This document shows, one piece after another, positions 7,832-16,227 of a DNA stretch of 38,155 nt; positions within the stretch are counted from its first letter, which is position 1; each line of letters starts with the position of its first letter. The translations under genes were made by a program, and so were the position numbers. This stretch comes from Gammaproteobacteria bacterium (GTDB lineage: Bacteria > Pseudomonadota > Gammaproteobacteria > SZUA-152): positions 1-38,155 of the forward strand of contig DRKQ01000093.1 of NCBI GenBank assembly GCA_011051685.1, given 5' to 3'. A model generated the notes under the pieces. That model did no database searches. It saw only the letters and a program-made list of their open reading frames with translations, and had not been told where the DNA came from.

Positions 7832-8155
7832 CTATTGTGGGGCTGCTTGCGGATCAGGGGCCGGATGGGTGAACTCGAAATAACGCACCTGGCGCCGGAA
7901 AACATCCATATCAATGGGCTCCAGCACTTCATTCATCATGCTTTTCATGGGCAGGGGGCGTGCATCCGGCGCGGTTTTTTTCCACGGCACAATGTACAAC
8001 ACCTTGGGTAATTCACGGGCACCGGTAATCTCCGTCTCCTCCAGCTCCAGTTTCACCTCGGCCATCAAGTAGCCAAGCGGCAGCAACCACAGGCAAAAGG
8101 CAAACAGGCATTGGAGGATTGACAATTTTTTTGTGTACGTGCTATTCAATGGCAT
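7832..8155 (-). CDS. Small membrane-anchored protein of the envelope cluster
   Basis: This 107-residue protein starts 14 bp inside the end of the preceding TPR lipoprotein gene, so the two are tightly coupled. Residues 10-32 (LSILQCLFAFCLWLLPLGYLMA) form a signal peptide or membrane anchor. The remainder is a short, charged periplasmic part with LPKVLYIVPWKK and a C-terminal EVLEPIDMDVFRRQ segment. I do not recognise a named family. The placement as last gene of a 9-kb operon suggests an accessory or assembly role for the complex encoded upstream. Confidence 0.7.
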   Translation of the reverse strand: MPLNSTYTKKLSILQCLFAFCLWLLPLGYLMAEVKLELEETEITGARELPKVLYIVPWKKTAPDARPLPMKSMMNEVLEPIDMDVFRRQVRYFEFTHPAPDPQAAPQ

Positions 8156-11051
8156 GACTCACCTGTGCTGTTTTTTCAGACTTGGCATAACGTATGGGAT
8201 CCAGCTTGCGTAATGCCTCGAAACTCTTTTTCACCCACTGATCATACACCCCCTTAAAGACCCGTGCTGCATTCACGCCATGCACATCAATGGCCTTTTC
8301 TTCAAAGGGGAAGGCCTGTTCTTCAAGCAGAATATCGTACTGTTCCAATTCATCAGGACTCAGTCCCTTGGGCCGCTCTGATTCGAACAACCCCTTACTG
8401 AAATCGCTGTAGATTTCCGCTATGCGATAAGTGGAGGCGGTGGTCACCGCCTCGATGCCATAATCGGCCGCCGCAGTGAAAGCGGCAATGCTTTCCTGCA
8501 TGAGCTTTTTCTTTTTCTTGAGGTTTTCTTTCAGGGGCTGCACCAGACGCACCTTATGAAACACGGTAAAGGTCGGCTGTGCCAGCTCCAGCGCCGCATT
8601 GGCCGCCAGGAAACGGCTGCGTTCTGTGGATGGCCCTTCTTTGTCCGCCTCGATGATCTTGCCTAACCAGTAATTGCGGGACAATGGCTGATTCTTTTTC
8701 TGATACAGTGTCGCCAGCCGATGGCGTGCTTCCATGGCTTCGTCAAAGGGCCGGGGAAAGGTTGTCACGTAACGTTTGTACGCTTCAATGGCCTCATCCT
8801 GTCGCCTGGCCTTTTCATAGAATTCGGCAATCTGCCATAATAGCAGGCGTTTCTTGTTGCTGTCGGTCTCCGCCCGGTACAACACCTCGATGGAATCCGC
8901 GGCACGCTTCCAGTCGCCCTTCTTCTCGTAGGCCAGCGCCAGTTTCTTGTCCGCATCCAGACGCAGCTTGTGACCGGGATAGGTTTGTATGAAGGCCTTC
9001 AGTACCGGAATGGCCAGCGCCCAGTCCTTGTTGGCAAACAACGTGGCGGCGGCGTCATAGTCAGCATTGGCGCGAATGCTTGCCTTGGGCGTGAGCTTAC
9101 CCACACGCAGGAAATGCTTGGCGGCGAGGCGTAAGTTACCCGCGGCTCTGGCCTGTTCACCCTGCTTGTAAATGGCGGCGGCCAGCCGCTCCATGTGCGC
9201 ATTGTGATCCTTGTCGTCCGCACTCGCCAACTGCAAACGCTTGAGAGTGGCGGTTTCCGCCTGCACGTAATGCCCCAGTTCAAATTCACCCTGGGCGATG
9301 ATGGCCCAGTTGATCATCGCCAGGTCTTGTGTACCCGGGGCGTTATTGATGACTCGCGGATGACCCACCACATAGTGGGCCGTACCCACGGCATTGGCAT
9401 AATCCTTCAGGGCCAGCAACTCTTCCGCAGCCTTGGACATCACGCTCACCGCCCGCGGATCATCAGGGAACGTCGCCACGAAACGCTTGCCGCTGGCGAT
9501 AGCAATGCGTTGTTTCACCGCGGCCGCCGCACCACTCAGTGACTCGGCCTGGGCGCGATGCGCCAGCAGGGCTGCATAGGCCGCCTCTGCGCTCTGCTTG
9601 TGTGGCGGATATTGATAGGCGGTGTATTCGAACTCGGCAGCAGCGCCCTGCACATCGCCACTGTCCAGCAGGCTTTCCGCCAGCAGCATGTTCTTGGCCG
9701 GGGTTTCTTTGTCCTTGGGGAAGGAGCGCACATAGGTACGATACCAGTGTGCGGCGATACGGTAGTCCGCCGGCTTTTTGCTGCGCTGCGCCTGGGCATG
9801 ATAATAGCGCGTCAAGTCATCGAGGTTCGACTTCAGATGCGGCAGTAATTGCGCCAGCAATGTCTTGTCATGTTTCTGCCAGAAGGCCGTTCCCACTCCG
9901 TAGGCCGTCACCAGGTCCGCCTTGGCGCGCAACAGATCATCCTTACGCCCGGTCTGTTTGTAGATGTCGATGACTCGCACGGTAAACAGGGGTGCGTTGC
10001 GATCTTGGGGGTATTGGCGCACAAAGGCCATCAGGGTCTCGCTAGCATCACTTGGACGATCCTGGGTCAGGTACAAATCCGCCAAGCGTTGATAGATGCG
10101 GAACTCATAATCCCGATGCCCATAGCTTTTGAAAAATGCGGCGATGCTTTCATGCCCCTTCAGATACGAAAAGGACAGACTGACAATGCGCAGCGTATCC
10201 TCCAGCAATTCCAATTCACTGCGAGAGAAGTCCGCCAGCTTGCGTCCGCCGGCGAAACTACGATCCAGCACCGCAAAATAAGATTCTAGTGATCGCTCGG
10301 TGTCACCCTGTTTGAACACCGACCAACCACGCTTGAACATGGCGCGTTCGTAATAGGGACTTGTTTCGCCCATGGCCAGGACACTGGCGTAGGCTTTTTC
10401 AGCCGCGCTGAAATCACGGAAGGTAAAGAGAATCTCGCCACGCCTAAACTGCAACTCATCCATATTGGGCTCATTGGGGTATTTCGTCACCAGACCGGTT
10501 AGCACCTTGAGGGTCTTGTCCAGCTCGCCGTTCAACTCATAGGCACGAGCCAGTTGATACATCACCCGGTTGTTTCCTTCATATTGCGGATAGAGGCTGA
10601 GCAGGCGCTCGTACTGATGGATGGCACTGCCCACCTGGGCCTGTTCACGCTGATCTTCAGCGATATCTTCCAGGGCCGCTTCCTGTTTGGCAGCATCCGC
10701 CTGATCCTGCGCCGCTTTCGCAAGACTTGCCTGCTCCGCCACCTCTTTCGACACCCCCTCGTCCGCCAGTTCCGCCTGTTTGTTTTCCAGTGCCAGGTCG
10801 GCGAGGCGCTGCAGGGCGATAGCGCGCAAGGCAGGATTGTTGGTAGAGGAAGCCAGCTCTTCATAGGTGCGCTGCACATCGGCGCGTGACAGTGGCGGCA
10901 ACGCCTGGGGTTCTATTTTTGCGGCCCGCTTGGCCAACTGCTGAATGGTGGGATCGTCTGCAATAGTCTGCTTTCCGGCACAACCAGCCAACAGCAGCAT
11001 AACAATAAGTAGCGCTACGTAACAATATTCTTGGAAACGGCGCATGCTCAT
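8142..11051 (-). CDS. Large TPR-repeat lipoprotein
   Basis: This 969-residue protein has a lipoprotein signal (VALLIVMLLLAGC, acylated Cys24). Almost the entire chain is helical repeats of tetratricopeptide type. Clear examples are YEKKGDWKRAADSIEVLY, FYEKARRQDEAIEAYKRY and AYELNGELDKTLKVLTGL. A Gln/Ala-rich coiled-coil stretch spans about residues 85-125. It should be a periplasm-facing scaffold anchored in the outer membrane. Its start overlaps the stop of the previous TPR gene by four bases (ATGA). Its size and its pairing with a second TPR protein and two outer-membrane barrels recall the GltD/GltE components of the myxobacterial gliding machine, but that is an analogy from layout, not a demonstrated homology. 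Confidence 0.88.
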   Translation of the reverse strand: MSMRRFQEYCYVALLIVMLLLAGCAGKQTIADDPTIQQLAKRAAKIEPQALPPLSRADVQRTYEELASSTNNPALRAIALQRLADLALENKQAELADEGVSKEVAEQASLAKAAQDQADAAKQEAALEDIAEDQREQAQVGSAIHQYERLLSLYPQYEGNNRVMYQLARAYELNGELDKTLKVLTGLVTKYPNEPNMDELQFRRGEILFTFRDFSAAEKAYASVLAMGETSPYYERAMFKRGWSVFKQGDTERSLESYFAVLDRSFAGGRKLADFSRSELELLEDTLRIVSLSFSYLKGHESIAAFFKSYGHRDYEFRIYQRLADLYLTQDRPSDASETLMAFVRQYPQDRNAPLFTVRVIDIYKQTGRKDDLLRAKADLVTAYGVGTAFWQKHDKTLLAQLLPHLKSNLDDLTRYYHAQAQRSKKPADYRIAAHWYRTYVRSFPKDKETPAKNMLLAESLLDSGDVQGAAAEFEYTAYQYPPHKQSAEAAYAALLAHRAQAESLSGAAAAVKQRIAIASGKRFVATFPDDPRAVSVMSKAAEELLALKDYANAVGTAHYVVGHPRVINNAPGTQDLAMINWAIIAQGEFELGHYVQAETATLKRLQLASADDKDHNAHMERLAAAIYKQGEQARAAGNLRLAAKHFLRVGKLTPKASIRANADYDAAATLFANKDWALAIPVLKAFIQTYPGHKLRLDADKKLALAYEKKGDWKRAADSIEVLYRAETDSNKKRLLLWQIAEFYEKARRQDEAIEAYKRYVTTFPRPFDEAMEARHRLATLYQKKNQPLSRNYWLGKIIEADKEGPSTERSRFLAANAALELAQPTFTVFHKVRLVQPLKENLKKKKKLMQESIAAFTAAADYGIEAVTTASTYRIAEIYSDFSKGLFESERPKGLSPDELEQYDILLEEQAFPFEEKAIDVHGVNAARVFKGVYDQWVKKSFEALRKLDPIRYAKSEKTAQVSHAIE

Positions 11052-12940
11052 TTCAGCTCCTTGCCCGATTCAGCCGCATCGGTGGCCAGGTCCTGCAAAT
11101 GTGCCAAGGAAAAGCGTGCCTGATCCAGATAGTCCACCAGGCGCAGGCGCAGCCGATCCAGCTCCACATCCGCCATGGACTGCAATTGGCGCTGCTGTTC
11201 ATCAAAGGCTGCCTTGATATCTTTGCGCAGGCCGACAATGCGCTGACGCTTGTTTTCAATATCTTGGGCATAACCAGCAAAGTTCGCCGGTGCGGTGGCT
11301 CTCACACGTTGCAGGGAATTCTGCCGGCGCAGCGTTTCTTCCAGTTCTGCATCCAGGGAATTGAGACTCTTCTGAACCTTGCGATAACGAATCGCAAAGG
11401 TGGTTTCAACATCGTAATCCAGCAGCCCCTTATACAGGCGATATTTCTCCCGCCAGGATGCCAATCGCCGGCTGTGACGCCCTGGCTGACTGGACAGACG
11501 CCAGATGCGTTCTTCCACACGGGCCAACCGCTGCATGCGTTTTTGTTCTTCACCACTCAACAGGGCAAAGGCATCCCCGGATTCTCCGATGCGTTTCAAT
11601 TCATCGGCGTAGATGTCCCGGCTGGTGCGCACATCCAGCACATGGCTCAGAGTCTGCTCCGGGGTGAGCTTGTCAAGTTGGTCTTCGTAGGTTGTACGGC
11701 GCAAGGCTAGCATGTCTTGTAATGCCGGCACCTCCGTGGACCAGCGCGCCAGGTTTCTGTCCAGGAACCACAGGTCACGCAGATTCTTGATGGCCTCGTG
11801 AAAACCATGCCCTGCCATTACCGTGGGCAAATATTTTGCCTCGGGTGTGTCGGGCAATAACTCGGCTTCCCAGAACCAGCCCATCTCATCCCGTGAAACC
11901 TGCGACAACAGGTCCGCCCAAAGACGTCCTGCCTTAACTGCCGCCACAGTACTGTTCAATGCGGCCAGTTCCTGTTCAAAGACAACAATGGCATTACTGT
12001 AGGCTCGCATGGCCTGTGGAAAGGCGCGCAACCGCTCAAGTGCATTACCACGCGCCAGCATGGCCTCGAACACCGCGGGATCGGTTTTTTCCCGGGTCGC
12101 CAGTTCATCCCAGGGCACCAGTGCCTGTTCGTAACGTTGCAACTCCACTTCGGCCCAGCCCAGACCCAACAACGCCTTGTTGGAATAAGGCCCGTTCAAA
12201 CGTACCCGGCGAAAGAAATCCTTGGCCAGTACCGGCGCGGACTTCAACAGGGAAAATCCCAGTACCAGGTTGGCCTTGTCACGCAGGGCCTTTTGATCGC
12301 TGGCGCTGGACTTCAGTTCGGCTACCTGGCGCAGCAGATCGGCACCCTCCTTTTCCCGGCCGGCACGTATCAGCGCCACACCAAGGTTGAAGCGCGCATA
12401 ATTGGCTTCCTCCTCGTCGTCATCTTCCACCAGTCCCTGCAGGGCCTCTGCTGCTTCGGTGTATTTCTTCTGCGCCATCAACAGATTGGCCTTGAGGGTG
12501 CGAAATTCTTCCTGCAAGGAAGGGTCAAGTGCTTCGCCTACCTGGGCCAGAGCCGCCTCGGCTTCAGGGAACAATTGTTTCTGATAACGGATCTTGCCCA
12601 GGTAAAACCAGGCTCGGTCGCGTACGGAAGGTGACGCCCGCTTGTCCAGCAGACGCTTGAAGATTTCTTCGGCTTCGCTGTGCAAGCCATAGGAGAGATA
12701 CAGGCCGCCCAGTAGGATCTCCGCATCGTCCTCGTGATGCTTGAGGCGTTTGAGTTGCTGAGCGGTCAGCAGATTTACCGCGGCGGAAAAATAATTCTGC
12801 TGATAAAATTCATACAGCACTACCCCATAGTGGGGATCTTCCACAGCCTGTGGCAGTGGTGCGCTGGCCATCACTGGCAGCGCCAATAACGCACCGGGCA
12901 AAAGCAGCAAACAACGAAACGACCTGAATGAAAACACCAT
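11048..12940 (-). CDS. TPR-repeat periplasmic protein
   Basis: The start is taken at ATG 12940, which lies just after the stop of the preceding gene and has a GGGG-type ribosome site. It opens a normal signal peptide (FRSFRCLLLLPGALLALPVMASA); a longer reading to 13003 would overlap the previous gene by 50 bp. The mature part (about 600 residues) begins with TPR-like pairs such as YFSAAVNLLTAQQLKRLKHH and GLYLSYGLHSEAEEIFKRLL, then PEAEAALAQV and YTEAAEALQGL. The C-terminal third is predicted coiled coil, with many Arg, Glu and Leu residues (LDAELEETLRRQNSLQ). It is likely a soluble partner of the TPR lipoprotein encoded next. Confidence 0.82.
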   Translation of the reverse strand: MVFSFRSFRCLLLLPGALLALPVMASAPLPQAVEDPHYGVVLYEFYQQNYFSAAVNLLTAQQLKRLKHHEDDAEILLGGLYLSYGLHSEAEEIFKRLLDKRASPSVRDRAWFYLGKIRYQKQLFPEAEAALAQVGEALDPSLQEEFRTLKANLLMAQKKYTEAAEALQGLVEDDDEEEANYARFNLGVALIRAGREKEGADLLRQVAELKSSASDQKALRDKANLVLGFSLLKSAPVLAKDFFRRVRLNGPYSNKALLGLGWAEVELQRYEQALVPWDELATREKTDPAVFEAMLARGNALERLRAFPQAMRAYSNAIVVFEQELAALNSTVAAVKAGRLWADLLSQVSRDEMGWFWEAELLPDTPEAKYLPTVMAGHGFHEAIKNLRDLWFLDRNLARWSTEVPALQDMLALRRTTYEDQLDKLTPEQTLSHVLDVRTSRDIYADELKRIGESGDAFALLSGEEQKRMQRLARVEERIWRLSSQPGRHSRRLASWREKYRLYKGLLDYDVETTFAIRYRKVQKSLNSLDAELEETLRRQNSLQRVRATAPANFAGYAQDIENKRQRIVGLRKDIKAAFDEQQRQLQSMADVELDRLRLRLVDYLDQARFSLAHLQDLATDAAESGKELK

Positions 12941-12953
12941 TATCCCCGTACAG

Positions 12954-13553
12954 TCATTCCCATTCTTTGACCACGAACTCGGGCTGAAGTTTTCGTGTGG
13001 CATCCACGATACGCAGCTCCATGAATTTTGCCGCCGAACCCTTCTTGAACTTCACCGTCGTGCCGCGACGGTATTCCCGGTTGTTGGGCCCCGGGCCACG
13101 AAAGGTGGCAATCAACTCATGCTCACCGGCTTTGACGTTACCGATGTATAGTCGCTGCACACCGCCGCGTTTCAAGGCACCCAATTCACGTTTGGTGTAA
13201 AGATGATTGGCCACCACCTTGTCGTCTATTTTCAGCTGCACGGAATCCAGGCGGAAAAATTCGCCCACATCAACGGACAAAAACACTGCCAGTTGGGTGC
13301 TGGACGGAAACAATAGTTCCTCTTCAAGAATGAACAGGTCACGATTCAAGGCCTTCACTTCTTTCTTCAAATCCTGTACCCGTTGATCGAGGGTGCGGTT
13401 ATCCGGGGCAGGCGGGCTGGTCTGTGCCGCAGGCGCCGGAGTTCGCACATAGGGATTGATCGCCGTGGGCTCCGCATCTTCCGCTTGGCCGATCACCGGC
13501 ACAAGGAACAGCAGCAGACACAGCCATAATTTCAATTGGAATTTTTTCATCAT
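12954..13553 (-). CDS. Periplasmic coiled-coil plus beta-sandwich protein, PEGA-like
   Basis: This 199-residue protein has a signal peptide (FQLKLWLCLLLFLVPVIGQA). A Pro/Ala-rich linker (residues 30-50) is followed by a coiled coil (LDQRVQDLKKEVKALNRDLF) and a C-terminal domain of about 110 residues rich in predicted strands. The segment from LDSVQLKIDDKVVANH to GNVKAGEHELIATFRG has the look of PEGA/Ig-like surface domains. It may be a linker between peptidoglycan or inner membrane and the outer-membrane parts of the cluster. It lies 45 bp after the DUF3570-like gene and 13 bp before the TPR gene. I cannot name a function. Confidence 0.75.
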   Translation of the reverse strand: MMKKFQLKLWLCLLLFLVPVIGQAEDAEPTAINPYVRTPAPAAQTSPPAPDNRTLDQRVQDLKKEVKALNRDLFILEEELLFPSSTQLAVFLSVDVGEFFRLDSVQLKIDDKVVANHLYTKRELGALKRGGVQRLYIGNVKAGEHELIATFRGPGPNNREYRRGTTVKFKKGSAAKFMELRIVDATRKLQPEFVVKEWE

Positions 13554-13598
13554 TGCACTCGCATCAGGGCCTTGTTTTTATGTTCAATAAAATAATCG

Positions 13599-14816
13599 TC
13601 AATACCACACCGAAATAAACAGCCTCAGCACATTGGCCTGCAGGCTGTACAGGGGTTCGGTGCCGGGCGTGACGCCGGTGACCCGCAGGTCACGAAAGTT
13701 TTCGTAATCAATCTGAATATGGTTATAAAAAATATTGGCACTACCCTTGTCGATAAAACCCCAGCCATGTTTTTTAAATTCATAACTGGCGCCAAAGCCA
13801 ATGGTCTGGGTCGAGTACGCACTTAACTCCTTGTCCCGCGCGCGATATATGAATTCATTGGGGGCATTGAACAAATCACTGTAAAAACTGGCGCTGTCCT
13901 GTGAGTAAACACGATAGCTTCCTTCAAATGTCCAGCCATTTTTCGTTGGATGAATATAACCCAGTTCTGCCATCACGCCATTGATACCCCAGGTGTCTGT
14001 GTAGCCGCGTACCTCAGTTCGTATCGCCGCCCGGTATGGCAGGTAATACAAGGCACGCACCGCAGCAGCATGACTGGTGCGGGTGTTGGGGTACACTTCA
14101 CCTTCGGTAGCGTAACTGGTGGGGTCCACCAGATAGCGCACGGAGCGATAAGGATTGTTGAGATAACCCTCATCGGTAATAGTCTCGAAGCTCAAATCCA
14201 TGAGCAGGTTTTTGCTAAACACCTGCGACAGTCCCAGTTTGTATTTCTGGCGATTTGCCTCTTCTTCAAAATTCGGCGATCCGGTGGCGGTTATGATGTC
14301 CCAGCCACGGGCATAGCCCAGGGTAACCGTGGTGAGATCACCAAACATCAACTGGCTGATGCTGAAGTTCATGGCCTTGGCATCGAAGTCATTTTCGATA
14401 CTACTGGTATAGGAAAGGCTCATGGTGGTATTGTCGTGGAGATAGTCAGCACCCAGGGTTTGTTCGGTACGCTCTTCCGTGTACTGGCTGGCGCTGGTCA
14501 CGACATCGATGGTAGCCGAGGTAATGCTGTCCACATAATAATTCCCCCATACCGAGACATGCTTACCAATGGATTTACGTGCCAGGATCGAAGGCCCGTT
14601 CACTTCCAGCCCGCCACCGGAATAGGAATGATACATGGCATCAGCCCGATCCTCCGGCAATACGGCGGCCATCAGTGGCACACACATGCCAAGTGCACCA
14701 GCCATCACCAATCCCCAACGAAAATTTACCGCCGGTAATTTCTCTACGAATCGCGTGAGTCTAGTTGCAACCACAGCCACCACCTGCACCACCCTCGGCA
14801 CCACGCGCACCTTCAC
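13599..14816 (-). CDS. DUF3570-like protein, probable outer-membrane beta-barrel
   Basis: The open frame gives 405 residues. The true start is uncertain. ATG 14816 lies inside the DUF4266-like gene, a GTG at 14774 overlaps it by 14 bp, and ATG 14705 would cut into the signal peptide. An export signal is visible around FRWGLVMAGALGMCVPLMAA. The mature part matches DUF3570 as I know it: MYHSYSGGGLEVNGPSILARKSIG, then WGNYYVDSITSATIDVVTSA, YTEERTEQTLGADYLHD and MSLSYTSSIENDFDA. Alternating strands and a final aromatic ending (FISVWY) suggest a beta-barrel assembled in the outer membrane. DUF3570 genes commonly sit beside DUF4266 lipoproteins and thioredoxins, as here. The biochemical role is unknown. 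Confidence 0.82.
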   Translation of the reverse strand: MKVRVVPRVVQVVAVVATRLTRFVEKLPAVNFRWGLVMAGALGMCVPLMAAVLPEDRADAMYHSYSGGGLEVNGPSILARKSIGKHVSVWGNYYVDSITSATIDVVTSASQYTEERTEQTLGADYLHDNTTMSLSYTSSIENDFDAKAMNFSISQLMFGDLTTVTLGYARGWDIITATGSPNFEEEANRQKYKLGLSQVFSKNLLMDLSFETITDEGYLNNPYRSVRYLVDPTSYATEGEVYPNTRTSHAAAVRALYYLPYRAAIRTEVRGYTDTWGINGVMAELGYIHPTKNGWTFEGSYRVYSQDSASFYSDLFNAPNEFIYRARDKELSAYSTQTIGFGASYEFKKHGWGFIDKGSANIFYNHIQIDYENFRDLRVTGVTPGTEPLYSLQANVLRLFISVWY

Positions 14817-14991
14817 GGGCTTCGAAGACGTGATTGATATAGGCGCTGGCTACCGGATCACGGCTGAAACTCATGATCGGGTCTGCCAGATTAGCGCGCT
14901 CATAAGGTTTCACCCAGGGCTGAATTCCACAGCCCGAAAGCAGCAGCATCAAGACTATCACTGCAAACAGCCTTCTCATCGCTCCATTCAC
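14761..14991 (-). CDS. Small DUF4266-like lipoprotein with GGGCGCN tail
   Basis: This protein has 76 residues from GTG 14991 (72 from ATG 14979). The signal peptide ends in a lipobox (LLLSGC), so the mature protein is a lipid-anchored peptide of only about 54 residues. It contains PWVKPYERANLADPIM and ends in a Gly-rich tail, GGAGGGCGCN, with two cysteines in a Cys-Gly-Cys arrangement. This plan, including the tail, is what I know as DUF4266. Its GTGA start overlaps the TlpA-like gene stop, which suggests that the two proteins are made together and that the cysteines are the thioredoxin's target or a metal or cofactor site. That functional link is inference. Confidence 0.85.
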   Translation of the reverse strand: MNGAMRRLFAVIVLMLLLSGCGIQPWVKPYERANLADPIMSFSRDPVASAYINHVFEAREGARGAEGGAGGGCGCN

Positions 14992-15473
14992 TCCCGAATC
15001 AATGTCTTTATTTGTTTGACATACTCTTCCTCGTAGCCCGGAAGATAGCCACGATGCAGATAACGCATATTGCCATCACGATCCACTATCACCGTGCTGG
15101 GCATGGCTACCACGTTATAGAGTTTTGTCACCTTGTTGGTGGTGTCGTAAAGAACCGGGAAGGTCACCGGTATTTCACGTAACAATTCACCTGCCTTACT
15201 GGAGTCCTCCTCAACATTGATCCCCAGCAGTGTAAAACCGAGATCGTTGTATTTTTTATACATATCTTCCAGTAGCGGCATCTCCTGGCGGCAAGGTGCA
15301 CACCAGGAAGCCCAGAAGTTGATCATCACCACATCACCACGCAGCTCACTGAGTTTGATATTCTCACCACTGCGGGATTTCAGGGTGAAATCCGGTGCTG
15401 GACCCTGAATTTCCTCTGCCTGTATGCTTGCCGAGAACAACATACCTATGACCAGCAATACGATGGATTTCAT
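14988..15473 (-). CDS. TlpA/ResA-like periplasmic thioredoxin
   Basis: The protein has 161 residues from ATG 15473, which gives a compact signal peptide (SIVLLVIGMLFSASIQA) and has AAGGTG upstream; an in-frame ATG at 15524 would add 17 residues. The mature domain is a peroxiredoxin/TlpA fold: PAPDFTLKSRSGENIKLSEL, the active site WCAPC (Cys58, Cys61) and the cis-proline loop VVAMPSTVIVD. Such proteins reduce or oxidise specific cysteine pairs in the periplasm, often in cytochrome c or metalloprotein maturation. It directly precedes, and overlaps, the small Cys-Gly-Cys lipoprotein gene, its probable partner. A diheme cytochrome-like gene upstream is another possible client. Confidence 0.9.
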   Translation of the reverse strand: MKSIVLLVIGMLFSASIQAEEIQGPAPDFTLKSRSGENIKLSELRGDVVMINFWASWCAPCRQEMPLLEDMYKKYNDLGFTLLGINVEEDSSKAGELLREIPVTFPVLYDTTNKVTKLYNVVAMPSTVIVDRDGNMRYLHRGYLPGYEEEYVKQIKTLIRE

Positions 15474-15567
15474 CACCTTGCCTTGCAAATTACTCAATAC
15501 ACATTTCATAACACTTTTCATCACACTACCTCGCTGTTACGCCAATACACAACACGTCGTTATGCCG

Positions 15568-16227
15568 TTAAAAAAACACGGTGAGCCCACCGGTAAGCTC
15601 CAGATTGTGGGCAGTCTTGGCCTTGCCCAATAAGTCAATATCAAAAATGTGATCGCGCACATCCAGATGCACCGCCAGCCAGTCTGTGGCCAAAAAACGG
15701 TATCCGGCCCCGAAGTTGACGGTGAACCGGTCGTCGTCGGCAAAACTGGTAATCCCCACACCACCGATCACATACAACGCCGTATTGAAGGCCCAGCCTT
15801 CACCCAGGAATGCTTCTCCCGGCAGCAGGTTGTATCCAATGGAAACGTTGTAGTAGGTCAGTTCACGCTGCGCATCTGTTAACAATGGTGCGCCACCACT
15901 GAGGCGCTCATAGCTGGTTTCAGTGGTATTCGACTTGGCATAGGCGGCTTCAAAAAAGATACCTTCGGTGACGTGATAGGCGGCACGTGCGCCAATCACC
16001 AGGTTGGTACCAAAATCTTCGGTGCTGAGTAAGCCGGAAAAGACCCCGATCTCGAAGTCTTCCGTATCGATCTTGTCCACATCGATAACTCGCCGCTCAA
16101 TCTGCGGCTGGATCACCTGTGCCTGGGACGCTACCTTGTCCGCTGACCATGCCGCTGTGCTTAGAAAAAGCAGCACCACACCCAATACGGGGCGGCTTAG
16201 AAAAAGAATGCGAAGCCTGCCTTCCAT
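15568..16227 (-). CDS. Outer-membrane beta-barrel protein, TIGR04565-like
   Basis: This 219-residue protein has a signal peptide (LRILFLSRPVLGVVLLFLSTAAWSA). A short helical lead (VIQPQIERRVIDVDKIDTEDFEIG) is followed by an eight-strand-type barrel. The end is diagnostic: WLAVHLDVRDHIFDIDLLGK followed by NLELTGGLTVFF, a C-terminal Phe recognised by the BAM machine. This matches the outer-membrane barrel family named for its expansion in myxobacteria (TIGR04565, by recollection), which includes gliding-machine porin-like parts. The start overlaps the previous barrel gene by 31 bp, so the two are translated together and may form a pair. Confidence 0.85.
   Translation of the reverse strand: MEGRLRILFLSRPVLGVVLLFLSTAAWSADKVASQAQVIQPQIERRVIDVDKIDTEDFEIGVFSGLLSTEDFGTNLVIGARAAYHVTEGIFFEAAYAKSNTTETSYERLSGGAPLLTDAQRELTYYNVSIGYNLLPGEAFLGEGWAFNTALYVIGGVGITSFADDDRFTVNFGAGYRFLATDWLAVHLDVRDHIFDIDLLGKAKTAHNLELTGGLTVFF

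Noticed and set aside
12941-13003. Upstream start for the TPR protein
   Set aside because: It overlaps the previous gene by 50 bp and puts 21 polar residues before a normal signal peptide.
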